Under the pieces are notes generated by a model. It searched no databases and had not been told where the DNA came from. It saw only the letters and a list, made by a program, of their open reading frames with translations. From Lumnitzera littorea (taxonomy: Eukaryota > Streptophyta > Magnoliopsida > Myrtales > Combretaceae), in the NCBI GenBank assembly GCA_024138015.1, contig JAMXBB010000008.1:44204912-44268911 (forward strand): DNA of 64,000 bases, given 5' to 3'. Shown here piece by piece: positions 44,610-56,377 of this stretch. Made by a program: the position numbers and the translations under genes. Position 1 is the first letter of the stretch. Each line of letters opens with the position of its first letter.

Positions 44610-46300
44610 CTTAAAGGCTAAGTTAGAGGGTATCTTCTTAGGAACTTAAAGACTAGTTAGACTTAGCGAATAATTCAAAAAGTATTATGTTAAGAGACTT
44701 TAAATTGAGTAGACTCTATGGTTGACTCAGAAGGTATTTGGAAAGTATACATATAAATGTGAGCACTCAAAAGCTACCTTAAAAGGTATTTCTTCAGAAA
44801 TCTTGAGCACTTAAAAAAACTTAGAGATCTTATTATGAACTTTAACCCTAATATGGCTCAGCAGAGTGACTTAAAACTTCCGTATTTAAAAACTCTAAGA
44901 ATGACTTAACTTAAAACATGGCTTAAAGAGTGCTAAAGGTAAATTTCACTTATAAAACAACTCTAGACTTCCTATGCTTAAGTAGACATAACCTATGAAT
45001 TAAATTCCTAATTCTTATGAAGATGAATAAATTAATGGTATTTCATGACTTTTATAAAAACTAAAATGATTAATTGGATAAGTATATAGGATATGTTGAT
45101 GGGGAACAAGTTCAACAATTAAGTTTAATGAGCAATCAAAATTCACATAAGTAGGATCAATGCCTTACAGTATTTCGGAGTATTATTTTAGAATACTTAG
45201 AGACTTTAATATGATTTGTTTATGGTTGTAAATAGCTGCTAGTACGTATGCAGCACTTATACTTGAATATTGATCCGCTATTATGGGAGCTGAGCTCAAT
45301 GTGTTTTTGTTTTGTGTATATTATTTTACTTAGATTATTTGAAATTGGTTGATTACCCTAAAAACAAAATAACTTAAACTCAACTTAACTTCTAACCTAA
45401 CTTGTATCATAACCTACTAGGAGAGATGGCTAGGATTATTAGGCTAAATACAAACCCTTTGATAAGGATAACTGAAATGGTCCTTTACCCACCTTAGTTG
45501 AATTAAATGACAGCATAGGAGGTCACTGCAAGGTTGGAGATAGTTAATTGAAGGTAGTATTAAGTAAAAGGTGTTCTCTATTGTACAAGCCTTACTTTTG
45601 CTTTGATTCATGAGTGTGTGATTCATGAGTGTGTGACATCAAACCCCTCAATTTAGATTAGAATAGACATAATTTCTCTAATTTCATAATGAACCAGACA
45701 ATGTTGTGCAATGGCACTTGGTTCTACATGTATTACATCTAATTAACTTGATTGAAAAGCTTAGTTATTTTGTATTAGATACATACTTTTATCTCTATCC
45801 TACTTATGGAGTAAGTTATCCTTCATTCCTCTATAGTTTCCTTTGTAGGTATAGAGTTGAATGTGGTAGTTAACCCAATTCCAAATTAACAGCAATCAAG
45901 GCAAAGGAGAGAGGATATTGAAGACATGGTTGAATTTATCTCTTTTGTAATTCTTACCTATGGAATACTAATTAGGCCCTATGAGGTAACTCAATGGTTT
46001 TCGATAGTTAGTTTAAGACATATTTAGAAATACTTATGGATTTGTAAACTTTTATTCCTTTGTAAACTTATATATATGTTTTCATTATAAAAAAGTGCTA
46101 TAAGTCCATTATAAAAGATATTTAGTAAGATTACACCCTAAGCTTTATATTAAATAGGTATCAAATCAAATGCTTCAAAATGATTGATTTGAGTACGCCT
46201 TATGTAAACTAGGTCTACAATAGTAGCTATGAGACTAGCTCTATCTTAAGATGATTCACATGATAGGACTATTGTGACTCTAACAATTCTAAGCATGACA
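44610..46300 (+). mobile_element. Tekay/Del-like LTR, 3' half, interrupted by element M
   Basis: Collinear with 5880-7423 ('actttaaccctaatatggct' shared) and, in the 3' part, with the complete copy: agtatatag| (45089), 'tacctatgctg'-type block, 'aggagagatggctaggatta' (45419), 'cctttgtag|gt' (45848), 'acttgactctaac'-like tail and end in aagcatgaca (46300). The donor-like gtaagt of the other copies has become ataagt (about 45148). The other half is 27391-29205. Confidence 0.7.
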
Positions 46301-46889
46301 TGTATGCCTTCAAGTTGGACAATATAATGAATGTGACATGACAAGATTTATATAGCAATAGTAAGGGAAAAGAACCTTGCACAATCAAAGATGGCTAAAG
46401 CCATCATAGCTTAACCATGTTTGGAGATCATGATGATTCAAACATCAAGGAGCTAACAATTCATACCCTACAAGGATAGTTACCAGCTAATATGAGCTTA
46501 ACTAAGTCTACCTACAAATATCGGTTCCTCCTGACTACAAGATGTCTGGGCTTCTAATACTCCTCTTAAGCTACACTTATGTACATACCATTTGTTACTT
46601 GTAACTTATTTAAGTATCGAAGTAGCCAAGTAAGAGGAAACTTCGATGCCCACTTTAGTTATGCTCTATAGTTACAAGCTTACCAAAACCCTTAGCGAAC
46701 CCATGGAAGCTTATTAAGGTTTCAGAAGATCTATAGAGGTTTGAAGCCGTTTTATGGAAAACCATCATCAACAATTGGTTATTGGAGTTTACCCTTTCTT
46801 ACTTCTCCATAACATAAACCGCTACCCTTATTATAAGATAGCAATTCAACATTTCTAATCATTGAGATCGACTATAATGAAATTGTAAA
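46301..46889. other. Sequence after the LTR, nothing recognised
   Basis: No PBS follows the LTR end at 46300, which argues that the LTR is solo. No coding motif on either strand. Confidence 0.5.
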
Positions 46890-47182
46890 GGGTAAATGTT
46901 ACATTTGGTCTTTAAACTTTACCCATTTTTGTAATCAATCACTTAAATTTTGAAAGTATCAACTTATCACCAACAAATTTTTCAAGGTCATTTATAGTAC
47001 CTAAATAAAGTAGTTAATTACAAAAATGGTCAAAGTTTAGGTACTTAAATGCAAAATGGGCAAAGTTTAAGTAGTTAATTGCAAAAGGGGGTAAAATTCA
47101 TGTACCAAATTAACACTTTTAAATTTTTGTTAGTTAATTGTAAAAATAGATAAAATTTAAATACCAAATGTAATATTTATCC
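46890..47182. mobile_element. MITE, probably Mutator-like
   Basis: 293 bp with long terminal inverted repeats. The left arm starts gggtaaatgttacatttggt and the right arm, reverse-complemented, starts ggataaatattacatttggt. Similarity continues for about 50 bp. The flanks aattgtaaa (46881-46889) and agttataaa (47183-47191) match at 7 of 9 positions, and a 9-bp duplication is typical of Mutator-like elements. The interior is rich in 'caaagtttaggtac'-type repeats and has no coding capacity. Confidence 0.7.
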
Positions 47183-49301
47183 AGTTATAAAACATAGTAC
47201 CTCATTATGTATCATTTATATATTAAAAGTTGAAGTAGATTCTCTCGACTAATGCCTAATCATGTGTCATTATATAATGCATCCATTTTTATTGTGGTTG
47301 TCCACAGTGAAATCCATGAAAGTTGTTCGGTCTTTTTGGATCTAAGTGGAGAAGATCTGGATTCACATTATTCTATTTTCTTTTTCTTTTTCTAATGATT
47401 TGGCAAAATGACATTATCCGAAATAGTTGAGTATACAAGGTAGACTGTTATGTTAAAAATTAAAATAATATTTCCTTTTTCTTCCCTATATATTTCCCCT
47501 TAGACAAACATGAATATGAGCTAGATTGAACTATATAATTAATGGGTCAAACCCAACATTAATAAAGGTCGATTATTTAGACTAGTGAAATTATAGGGAT
47601 AACTACGTTTCATTTCAGATGATCAAAAGAATTTTAGATTTTAATCCGAATTAGCCTTTATTAAGACTAGCCTGCCCATATTTGACTTTGCTTAATAGAT
47701 TCAAAGACTCAGGTTCCCCAATATTCCTCGGTGTTTTAACTTCTTTCCAAAGCATGTTATCTTTATGGCTTTGATGTGTCTCTATTAATCTCTCACCGTC
47801 ACCCATGGGTGAGCAACATGAGTCGACAGTCGTTATTTATTGTTTTCTCCTTAAACATCCGATATTCTTCGTTGAAGAACGTTTGTCTTCTTTCATATAT
47901 TTCAAGCTCTTAATATAATCATTCTCCCGCCTCTTGATGGTATACGTAGTTTTCCCATGTGTGCAACAATGCGGATCAGGCATTGCTTGCTCTCTAGCTT
48001 CATGATCTATAGATGCAATTAAATTATATAATCAATCACACTATCACATATTACAACGACATAAAGGCTTGCTAAGAATATCTATTCATCCTCTTCTATC
48101 CTTTCGGCATCATCATTTCATTTTGTTTTGAGTATAGATAATATGCAAAACTAATCGTTGTATACCTACATGAAACGCTTAACGTAGTGCAAACACAATA
48201 AGATGTATGCACAATATCGTCATATCATCTGCTTGAGATCAGTCGAGTATTATTTTATTAGAGGTTTCCCCTATAAAATCGCAGCGATAGGTAAAAAATG
48301 TAAATAGCAAGATTCCTCAACTACTAACTTAAAAAGTCCAAAATCTATTTGTATGAACAAATATGAAAATACATATCTATTTGGACACAATTTAAAGTAT
48401 GTGGATTTAATTTTATAACAATACTAGTTAAGATCTCGCAATGCATGATCTCTATAATAAAATATAAATTAACATAAAAAGGATCTAAATTGTAAGAAGT
48501 ATATATATATATATATATTTCATAGAATCAATTATCATAAGTTAATAAAAATTTACGTTCTTTGTTCATAAAAATAATCTATATATATATATTATATAGC
48601 TATTCTATATATTGTATTTCACATAATGGATGAAAAAGCTTTTTAACTTAAAAATGAGCATGGATGGGGAGTAAGAAACTATATAAAAAATGCATTATCA
48701 AAGGAAACACACAAGCAATAAATGAAATTGTTTGTTCATTTCTCAAACCGTTGGTACAAATGGCATGACAATAATCTACTAAATAATTTGCGACAGCTTT
48801 TAAGTATGAACTTTGGCCCTCCCTCTACTGTTCTTCTTGAAAAATATGGGCTTGGTCATATCAGTCATTTCAAACAGTTTTCTTGCCCCTATAAGAACAA
48901 AAAAAAGAGATACAACTATTATTACAGTGTAAGAGCTTATAAACTATAGATAAAATTATAAATGAGCTCATAGTTAAGCTCTATGGTCTTTTACCTCTTG
49001 AATTATGGATTCACGATGTCTATTTGTCATTTAAGGGGAATAACCTACCACATAGGTATCTTCAATTTCAGTAGCATCTCTATTAAATTTGTATCAACAG
49101 CTTTCATCCTTATCCTTATGTGGTGACTGGGGAAGTGGACTTTTATTTGCCATTTTAGGCTTATTGTACCTATGAGATATTAATCTTTATAGCACTCCTA
49201 TTATGACTTGGATTATGAAATAAAAATAACTAATAGAAAACACAACGGATGAAAATTTTCTATGGAAAATAAATACTATGTAACGGATGACAATAAATCA
49301 T
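47183..49301. other. AT-rich intergenic sequence
   Basis: Contains a (TA)n run near 48501-48520 and 48576-48592. A minus-strand stretch at about 48025-47837 reads EQAMPDPHCCTHGKTT and is open for ~60 codons without a useful start. It resembles no family I know. No transposon motif was seen. Confidence 0.45.
48722..48949 (+). CDS. Possible small ORF of unknown function
   Basis: 75 codons from MKLFVHFSNRWYKW to SVRAYKL. A TATA-like motif (actatataaaaaat) ends about 35 bases before the ATG, which is the only reason for listing it. Composition is Asn/Lys/Tyr-rich with a YKNKKKRYNYYY stretch, as expected of translated AT-rich DNA. No domain or signal peptide recognised. It could well be a chance frame. 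Confidence 0.12.
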   Translation: MKLFVHFSNRWYKWHDNNLLNNLRQLLSMNFGPPSTVLLEKYGLGHISHFKQFSCPYKNKKKRYNYYYSVRAYKL

Positions 49302-51889
49302 AATGATGGAAAATAATATAATTATATTATAAATGACTATTAAGCATAAAATAAATATGAATATAACCAATAAAAAGTTAGATTACAAAAATACAAACTC
49401 TCAAAATTATATATTATAATAAAATAAGTTTTTGAAACTTATTTATTTATTTTTCTTATTTCATAACTTTCAAAATGAAGAGGGAAATCACCAAGGCTTA
49501 TGGCCCAATTGGGTCGAACCTCATCTAAAATGGTTTAGTTTAGAGCCACCCTTATATAGTAACATAATTGGATTCTTTACTTATAAGTAAATCTAAGCAT
49601 TGGACCCTGAGCTTGGATTAGTTCGATCGAACTAGTGATTTAAGGATCGAATCACTATCCCTTAAACCAATTGCTAAATTTTTAATTTTTTTTAAAATTT
49701 CCTTTAATTTTATTCCCACATTCGCGTGAATTACTATAAATAAATTTTCACCCACTGTCTTATTTTTTTTTCAAAATGATTGTAATATTTTATACCATAT
49801 AAAGTAAAGCGAGAGAAGTTACAAATTTTATTCTATTCTGAAATAATTAATTTAAACCACATGAGTGTGATGTTACTTTAATATTAAAATATTAGGTAAA
49901 GTTAAGTAAAAAGAGAGAAATTGCAAGTTGCAAATTGCAAAGAATGAGAATTTCTCATTTGAATTTTTAAATAAATTGTGAATACAAGAAGTAGAAAATT
50001 AAATGTAACAATTAACTATAATTTATTATGGTACTTGATATGTGTTGGGAAAGAAAAAAGTAGTAGAACAAAACATGTAACATATGGGGTTATTTATTTT
50101 ATTTTTTTAAATATTGGAACAGTAGAATTAGCTTGAGCCGACAAGCTAACCTAAAAGGCCTATTTGATTTACTAGGGCTAGGCAAAAAATCTGCAAATAG
50201 TAGATTGAACTGTAAACCAAACTAAACAAAAAAAAAAAAAGAAAACGGTTTTTTAGCAAACAGTTTGATTTATAGTTCGATTTAATTATGTATAAATGGA
50301 TCATGATTTGGTTCAAAGAAACAAAAGGAACCAAACCATTTTGAACTGAACAGAACTATTTTATTAAAAAAATAATAATAATAATTTATGCAATCGTTTT
50401 GCACTTTTTATATTTTTTTTCTATTAATCCACATGAATTTTATTAAATTTTTTATATCTTGTTCTTCTTGATCTTATTTTTAGGTCAATTATTAAAATTA
50501 AGTTAAGTGAATTACATCTAAAGTTTCATATCTAAAAATTTTTCTTTTCTAAATTGTTATTTTTTAAAAAATGGTTCACATTGTATATTGAACTGAACTA
50601 AATTGAACTAATTTCAATTAAGTTCGAAAAATTTATGAACTAAACCATATAATCAGTATTGATTTAAAAAAAATGAACTAGTATATTGGATTAGGTTCAG
50701 TTTAATAAGGGAGAACGAAGTATCCCAAACCGAACCGCCTCAACTCCTAATCTACACTAATATATTCCAGAATAATAATATCTTATTATATTCTTAGAAA
50801 GCGTACTTGTTCCCAATTAATTGTTCGTCCACCATTATGAAAACAAGCCCATTAATAATGGCCCAATTATCCACACTCGTATAAACAGGAACCATGATTT
50901 GAAACCTCTTAGGTTTTAGGTTTTCGTAGTCCCTTTCGCACCATTCATCACTCTTGTCGGCGTGCACACAGTGTCTATCTGCTGCCGCTGCTTCTTCTTT
51001 CTTTTTCTGCTCCTGATGTTTTATTTTTCTTCAAAAATGTTTCTATCTTGTTGTACTCTTCTCCTTCTGATGTTTTATTTTTCCTCAATCTTGTAGTATT
51101 TTCTTACTGATGCGATGAAGAGACCAAACTTCAAAGGAAATCATCGATTGGAGAGTGGTTCGTTTTCACTACCCTTCAAGATGAGCCTTTCATTTTAAAA
51201 TGGTTCGTATTCACTGAGCATATAATTTTCTTTTCATTAAAGTTTTAATAGTCATCCAAAAGCTTATTTTCTATTTTTGTTCTTGGGTCTATAGATTTAC
51301 TTTTATTTTGCTCTTTTTATTTATTTATTTTTTCAAATCGAAGGACCTATGGAGGGAGTGCCATGTGAAAAACATACACCATGCGCTCTTTTCCAAGTTT
51401 GCCTTCGAAAATTGAATCGATCTCCGAAATCAAATCAACCAACCAACCAGGTTTCGTTTTCTTGGATTGGTATTGGCTTCTGGATCTAAATTTTGGATTT
51501 TTTTTTAATTTTTTTAAATTTGTTCTAATTCACTATAATTGTTGTTACGATAATTAGTAGTCAGATACAGATGGTTTTTCGTAAAGTATATAAAATAATA
51601 GAAGCGAAGGTCCCAGCATGGAGGAAAGTCGCTCAATTGTAAAGATGCCTCTCTAACATGGTCAATTTACTTTCGTAGAATTAATAGCCGAATCGTAGGA
51701 TGCCTAAAATTTCATGTTTGTAAGCATCTGAAACCCTCGGCTATATATATATATATATATTGTTAAAACAAATGAGATCCTAAGTAATATTTTTTCTTAA
51801 AATAACATATTTATCCTCCGTTTATTATTATTTAATAAAAAAATTAACAATAAAATAAATTATTAAAATTATAATTAATGAATAAATAT
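49302..51889. repeat. Copy 1 of a 2,588-bp direct duplication flanking the assembly gap
   Basis: Matches 52280-54867 at a constant offset of 2,978 bases. I found no difference at the points compared, including a 13-A run (50228) and a 19-base TA run (51742). Content: AT-rich, a GC-richer pyrimidine-rich patch at 50900-51020 (cttgtcggcgtgcacacag, gctgccgctgcttcttc) that could be a 5' UTR or promoter remnant, and no recognisable gene. The frame at 50146-50334 is A/T-rich and not convincing. Confidence 0.9.
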
Positions 51890-51930
51890 TATTACTTAGG
51901 ATCTCATTTGTTTTAACAATATATATATAT
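51749..51930. repeat. 40-bp perfect inverted repeat beside the gap (MITE or fold-back)
   Basis: The left arm 51749-51788 (core tgttaaaacaaatgagatcc) and right arm 51891-51930 are reverse complements, around a 102-bp loop. The (TA)n at the outer ends could hide a TA target duplication of a Tc1/Mariner-type MITE. The right arm is absent from copy 2, where the sequence instead runs into atatatatttatttattt. Confidence 0.6.
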
Positions 51931-51936
51931 AAATAT

Positions 51937-52279
51937 NNNNNNNNNNNNNNNNNNNNNNNNNNNNNNNNNNNNNNNNNNNNNNNNNNNNNNNNNNNNNNNN
52001 NNNNNNNNNNNNNNNNNNNNNNNNNNNNNNNNNNNNNNNNNNNNNNNNNNNNNNNNNNNNNNNNNNNNNNNNNNNNNNNNNNNNNNNNNNNNNNNNNNNN
52101 NNNNNNNNNNNNNNNNNNNNNNNNNNNNNNNNNNNNNNNNNNNNNNNNNNNNNNNNNNNNNNNNNNNNNNNNNNNNNNNNNNNNNNNNNNNNNNNNNNNN
52201 NNNNNNNNNNNNNNNNNNNNNNNNNNNNNNNNNNNNNNNNNNNNNNNNNNNNNNNNNNNNNNNNNNNNNNNNNNNNNNN
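51937..52279. other. Assembly gap (343 N)
   Basis: Run of N between the two copies of the duplication. The apparent frame at 51896-52348 runs through the gap and has no meaning. Confidence 0.99.
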
Positions 52280-54867
52280 AATGATGGAAAATAATATAAT
52301 TATATTATAAATGACTATTAAGCATAAAATAAATATGAATATAACCAATAAAAAGTTAGATTACAAAAATACAAACTCTCAAAATTATATATTATAATAA
52401 AATAAGTTTTTGAAACTTATTTATTTATTTTTCTTATTTCATAACTTTCAAAATGAAGAGGGAAATCACCAAGGCTTATGGCCCAATTGGGTCGAACCTC
52501 ATCTAAAATGGTTTAGTTTAGAGCCACCCTTATATAGTAACATAATTGGATTCTTTACTTATAAGTAAATCTAAGCATTGGACCCTGAGCTTGGATTAGT
52601 TCGATCGAACTAGTGATTTAAGGATCGAATCACTATCCCTTAAACCAATTGCTAAATTTTTAATTTTTTTTAAAATTTCCTTTAATTTTATTCCCACATT
52701 CGCGTGAATTACTATAAATAAATTTTCACCCACTGTCTTATTTTTTTTTCAAAATGATTGTAATATTTTATACCATATAAAGTAAAGCGAGAGAAGTTAC
52801 AAATTTTATTCTATTCTGAAATAATTAATTTAAACCACATGAGTGTGATGTTACTTTAATATTAAAATATTAGGTAAAGTTAAGTAAAAAGAGAGAAATT
52901 GCAAGTTGCAAATTGCAAAGAATGAGAATTTCTCATTTGAATTTTTAAATAAATTGTGAATACAAGAAGTAGAAAATTAAATGTAACAATTAACTATAAT
53001 TTATTATGGTACTTGATATGTGTTGGGAAAGAAAAAAGTAGTAGAACAAAACATGTAACATATGGGGTTATTTATTTTATTTTTTTAAATATTGGAACAG
53101 TAGAATTAGCTTGAGCCGACAAGCTAACCTAAAAGGCCTATTTGATTTACTAGGGCTAGGCAAAAAATCTGCAAATAGTAGATTGAACTGTAAACCAAAC
53201 TAAACAAAAAAAAAAAAAGAAAACGGTTTTTTAGCAAACAGTTTGATTTATAGTTCGATTTAATTATGTATAAATGGATCATGATTTGGTTCAAAGAAAC
53301 AAAAGGAACCAAACCATTTTGAACTGAACAGAACTATTTTATTAAAAAAATAATAATAATAATTTATGCAATCGTTTTGCACTTTTTATATTTTTTTTCT
53401 ATTAATCCACATGAATTTTATTAAATTTTTTATATCTTGTTCTTCTTGATCTTATTTTTAGGTCAATTATTAAAATTAAGTTAAGTGAATTACATCTAAA
53501 GTTTCATATCTAAAAATTTTTCTTTTCTAAATTGTTATTTTTTAAAAAATGGTTCACATTGTATATTGAACTGAACTAAATTGAACTAATTTCAATTAAG
53601 TTCGAAAAATTTATGAACTAAACCATATAATCAGTATTGATTTAAAAAAAATGAACTAGTATATTGGATTAGGTTCAGTTTAATAAGGGAGAACGAAGTA
53701 TCCCAAACCGAACCGCCTCAACTCCTAATCTACACTAATATATTCCAGAATAATAATATCTTATTATATTCTTAGAAAGCGTACTTGTTCCCAATTAATT
53801 GTTCGTCCACCATTATGAAAACAAGCCCATTAATAATGGCCCAATTATCCACACTCGTATAAACAGGAACCATGATTTGAAACCTCTTAGGTTTTAGGTT
53901 TTCGTAGTCCCTTTCGCACCATTCATCACTCTTGTCGGCGTGCACACAGTGTCTATCTGCTGCCGCTGCTTCTTCTTTCTTTTTCTGCTCCTGATGTTTT
54001 ATTTTTCTTCAAAAATGTTTCTATCTTGTTGTACTCTTCTCCTTCTGATGTTTTATTTTTCCTCAATCTTGTAGTATTTTCTTACTGATGCGATGAAGAG
54101 ACCAAACTTCAAAGGAAATCATCGATTGGAGAGTGGTTCGTTTTCACTACCCTTCAAGATGAGCCTTTCATTTTAAAATGGTTCGTATTCACTGAGCATA
54201 TAATTTTCTTTTCATTAAAGTTTTAATAGTCATCCAAAAGCTTATTTTCTATTTTTGTTCTTGGGTCTATAGATTTACTTTTATTTTGCTCTTTTTATTT
54301 ATTTATTTTTTCAAATCGAAGGACCTATGGAGGGAGTGCCATGTGAAAAACATACACCATGCGCTCTTTTCCAAGTTTGCCTTCGAAAATTGAATCGATC
54401 TCCGAAATCAAATCAACCAACCAACCAGGTTTCGTTTTCTTGGATTGGTATTGGCTTCTGGATCTAAATTTTGGATTTTTTTTTAATTTTTTTAAATTTG
54501 TTCTAATTCACTATAATTGTTGTTACGATAATTAGTAGTCAGATACAGATGGTTTTTCGTAAAGTATATAAAATAATAGAAGCGAAGGTCCCAGCATGGA
54601 GGAAAGTCGCTCAATTGTAAAGATGCCTCTCTAACATGGTCAATTTACTTTCGTAGAATTAATAGCCGAATCGTAGGATGCCTAAAATTTCATGTTTGTA
54701 AGCATCTGAAACCCTCGGCTATATATATATATATATATTGTTAAAACAAATGAGATCCTAAGTAATATTTTTTCTTAAAATAACATATTTATCCTCCGTT
54801 TATTATTATTTAATAAAAAAATTAACAATAAAATAAATTATTAAAATTATAATTAATGAATAAATAT
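52280..54867. repeat. Copy 2 of the 2,588-bp direct duplication
   Basis: Same content as 49302-51889, including the pyrimidine-rich patch (53880-54000) and the left arm of the inverted repeat (54727-54766). It diverges from copy 1 after aataaatat at 54867. Confidence 0.9.
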
Positions 54868-56356
54868 ATATATTTATTTATTTTTCTCTCTTTTCATTTT
54901 TTTATTTTCTTTAACTTTTTTCACTCTTTTACTAATTGCATCTATATCTTTTTTTTTTCCTCTTTCTCATTTTTTCCACTTTTCTACTTTTCCACACTCT
55001 TTTACTAACTACAACTACATCTACATCTCTTTTTCTGTCTTTCCTCATTTTGTATTTTTTTTACATACAATATAGGTACATCGACCGTAATGTATATATA
55101 TATATATATATATATGTTTTTATTTTGGCATTATTTCTTGGATCTTTTTAAGTCATTTTATTATTTCCTCTGTAAATACATTGCTAATATTAAAATATTT
55201 CAAAACGATAGCTAGACATATTAAATGATCAAGATGTGGGGCGTGCTATATCAATACAGCAATTACAACTTATTTTTCTGAAATTGTGATTGATTTATGG
55301 AAGAAAAGCTAAAACCTATTCAATTATTTAGACATCCATCCTGTCAATATGTCCAAGTAATTGAATGTTAAATGCATCCTAACGTGGATAGCTAACACAT
55401 GCCTTAAGAAAGATAAGAAATGTTTGTTGTATGTCTTCTCTACCAATTCAAAATTTGAGAATCACGTTCATCTTCAACATGTTCCAAACTCAAAATTTGT
55501 TGCTACAAAACTATGAAGTCTTTACAAGACATCGCATGCTACTACCTATTACTTGTGGGTTCATTATATCTGCCTTGATTTGTAAGATAGTGGCTAGTCT
55601 CTAACTAGACCAGCCAAAATAGCGAAAGATTGACTAAGTAGTTTATTGATGAGTCAAGTTACCCTGCATAATTTTAATCGCTGACGCTGCAGTGAGCAAT
55701 TTGAGAGTTAAATACTCTTGGACCCATCTCTTTGTGCAGTATCAAAAATTATATACTATACCTTTAGTGCTGATTCTCTACCCACTTTTCTATTTGACTC
55801 TTTAATTTTTTTTTCCCTAAATTCTATTTAACCTTTTAATGTTTTAAAACCTTATAAAAGAAAAATTTTTACTGAATCTATTAATTTTTGTATGCACCTT
55901 AAGCATGTGTTAACTTCTCATTACCTAATGGATAGTTGGATAATATGGCTAGGTTTGTACAAATTTTTTCAGTCTATTTTTCTTGTTTCAACTATTTTTT
56001 GCAATATTTAATTATTTTTATCATATTATATAATTAAATTTATTTAATATTTTTTTATTATTTTATATAATCAAATATGTTTAATAATATCATTTTATTA
56101 CTATGAATCAATTTAAAACTAATATGTGTTGATGGATATTTTTTTATAATTATTTTATGGGCTTATATTAGCTAGTTCAATACTTAAGCCTAATTCAACA
56201 ATACAATTTGAGCTTATATTCCACTCTTTACTAGCATCACAACAATGTTGACTTTAGCATTAGAATAGCTATATTAGAGCACCCTTCGATACCTCCTATA
56301 ATCATTTTCTCATTTTGCAAGAATCCGTACACCGAAACGAAAATAACTGGTCAACA
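54868..56356. other. AT-rich sequence, second half possibly the LTR of a plus-strand Tat element
   Basis: Pyrimidine-rich start (54880-55060) and a TA microsatellite at 55093-55114. The right part ends ...ccgaaacgaaaataactggt and caaca just before a Tat-type PBS, so some of it may be an LTR, but its start cannot be placed. The frame at 54936-55151 is low-complexity. Confidence 0.35.
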
Positions 56357-56357
56357 A

Positions 56358-56377
56358 TTAATGTTGTCTATGGGAAT
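56358..56377 (+). other. Possible primer binding site, plus-strand Tat/Athila-type element
   Basis: ttaatgttgtctatgggaat matches the ttggcgccgtctgtgggaa class of plant Ty3 PBS once C-to-T and G-to-A changes are allowed. The preceding 'ctggtcaaca' gives a CA-ending LTR. Single-motif evidence. Confidence 0.4.

Noticed and set aside
46301..46889. Internal region of a Tekay element following the LTR end at 46300
   Set aside because: No primer binding site or gag motif after the LTR.
47837..48025. Minus-strand exon-like stretch (EQAMPDPHCCTHGKTT)
   Set aside because: Open for about 60 codons with a possible acceptor before it, but no donor, start or known family; chance cannot be excluded.
51896..52348. 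150-codon open frame across the gap
   Set aside because: It is nearly all N; the ends are AT-rich sequence on both sides of the gap.
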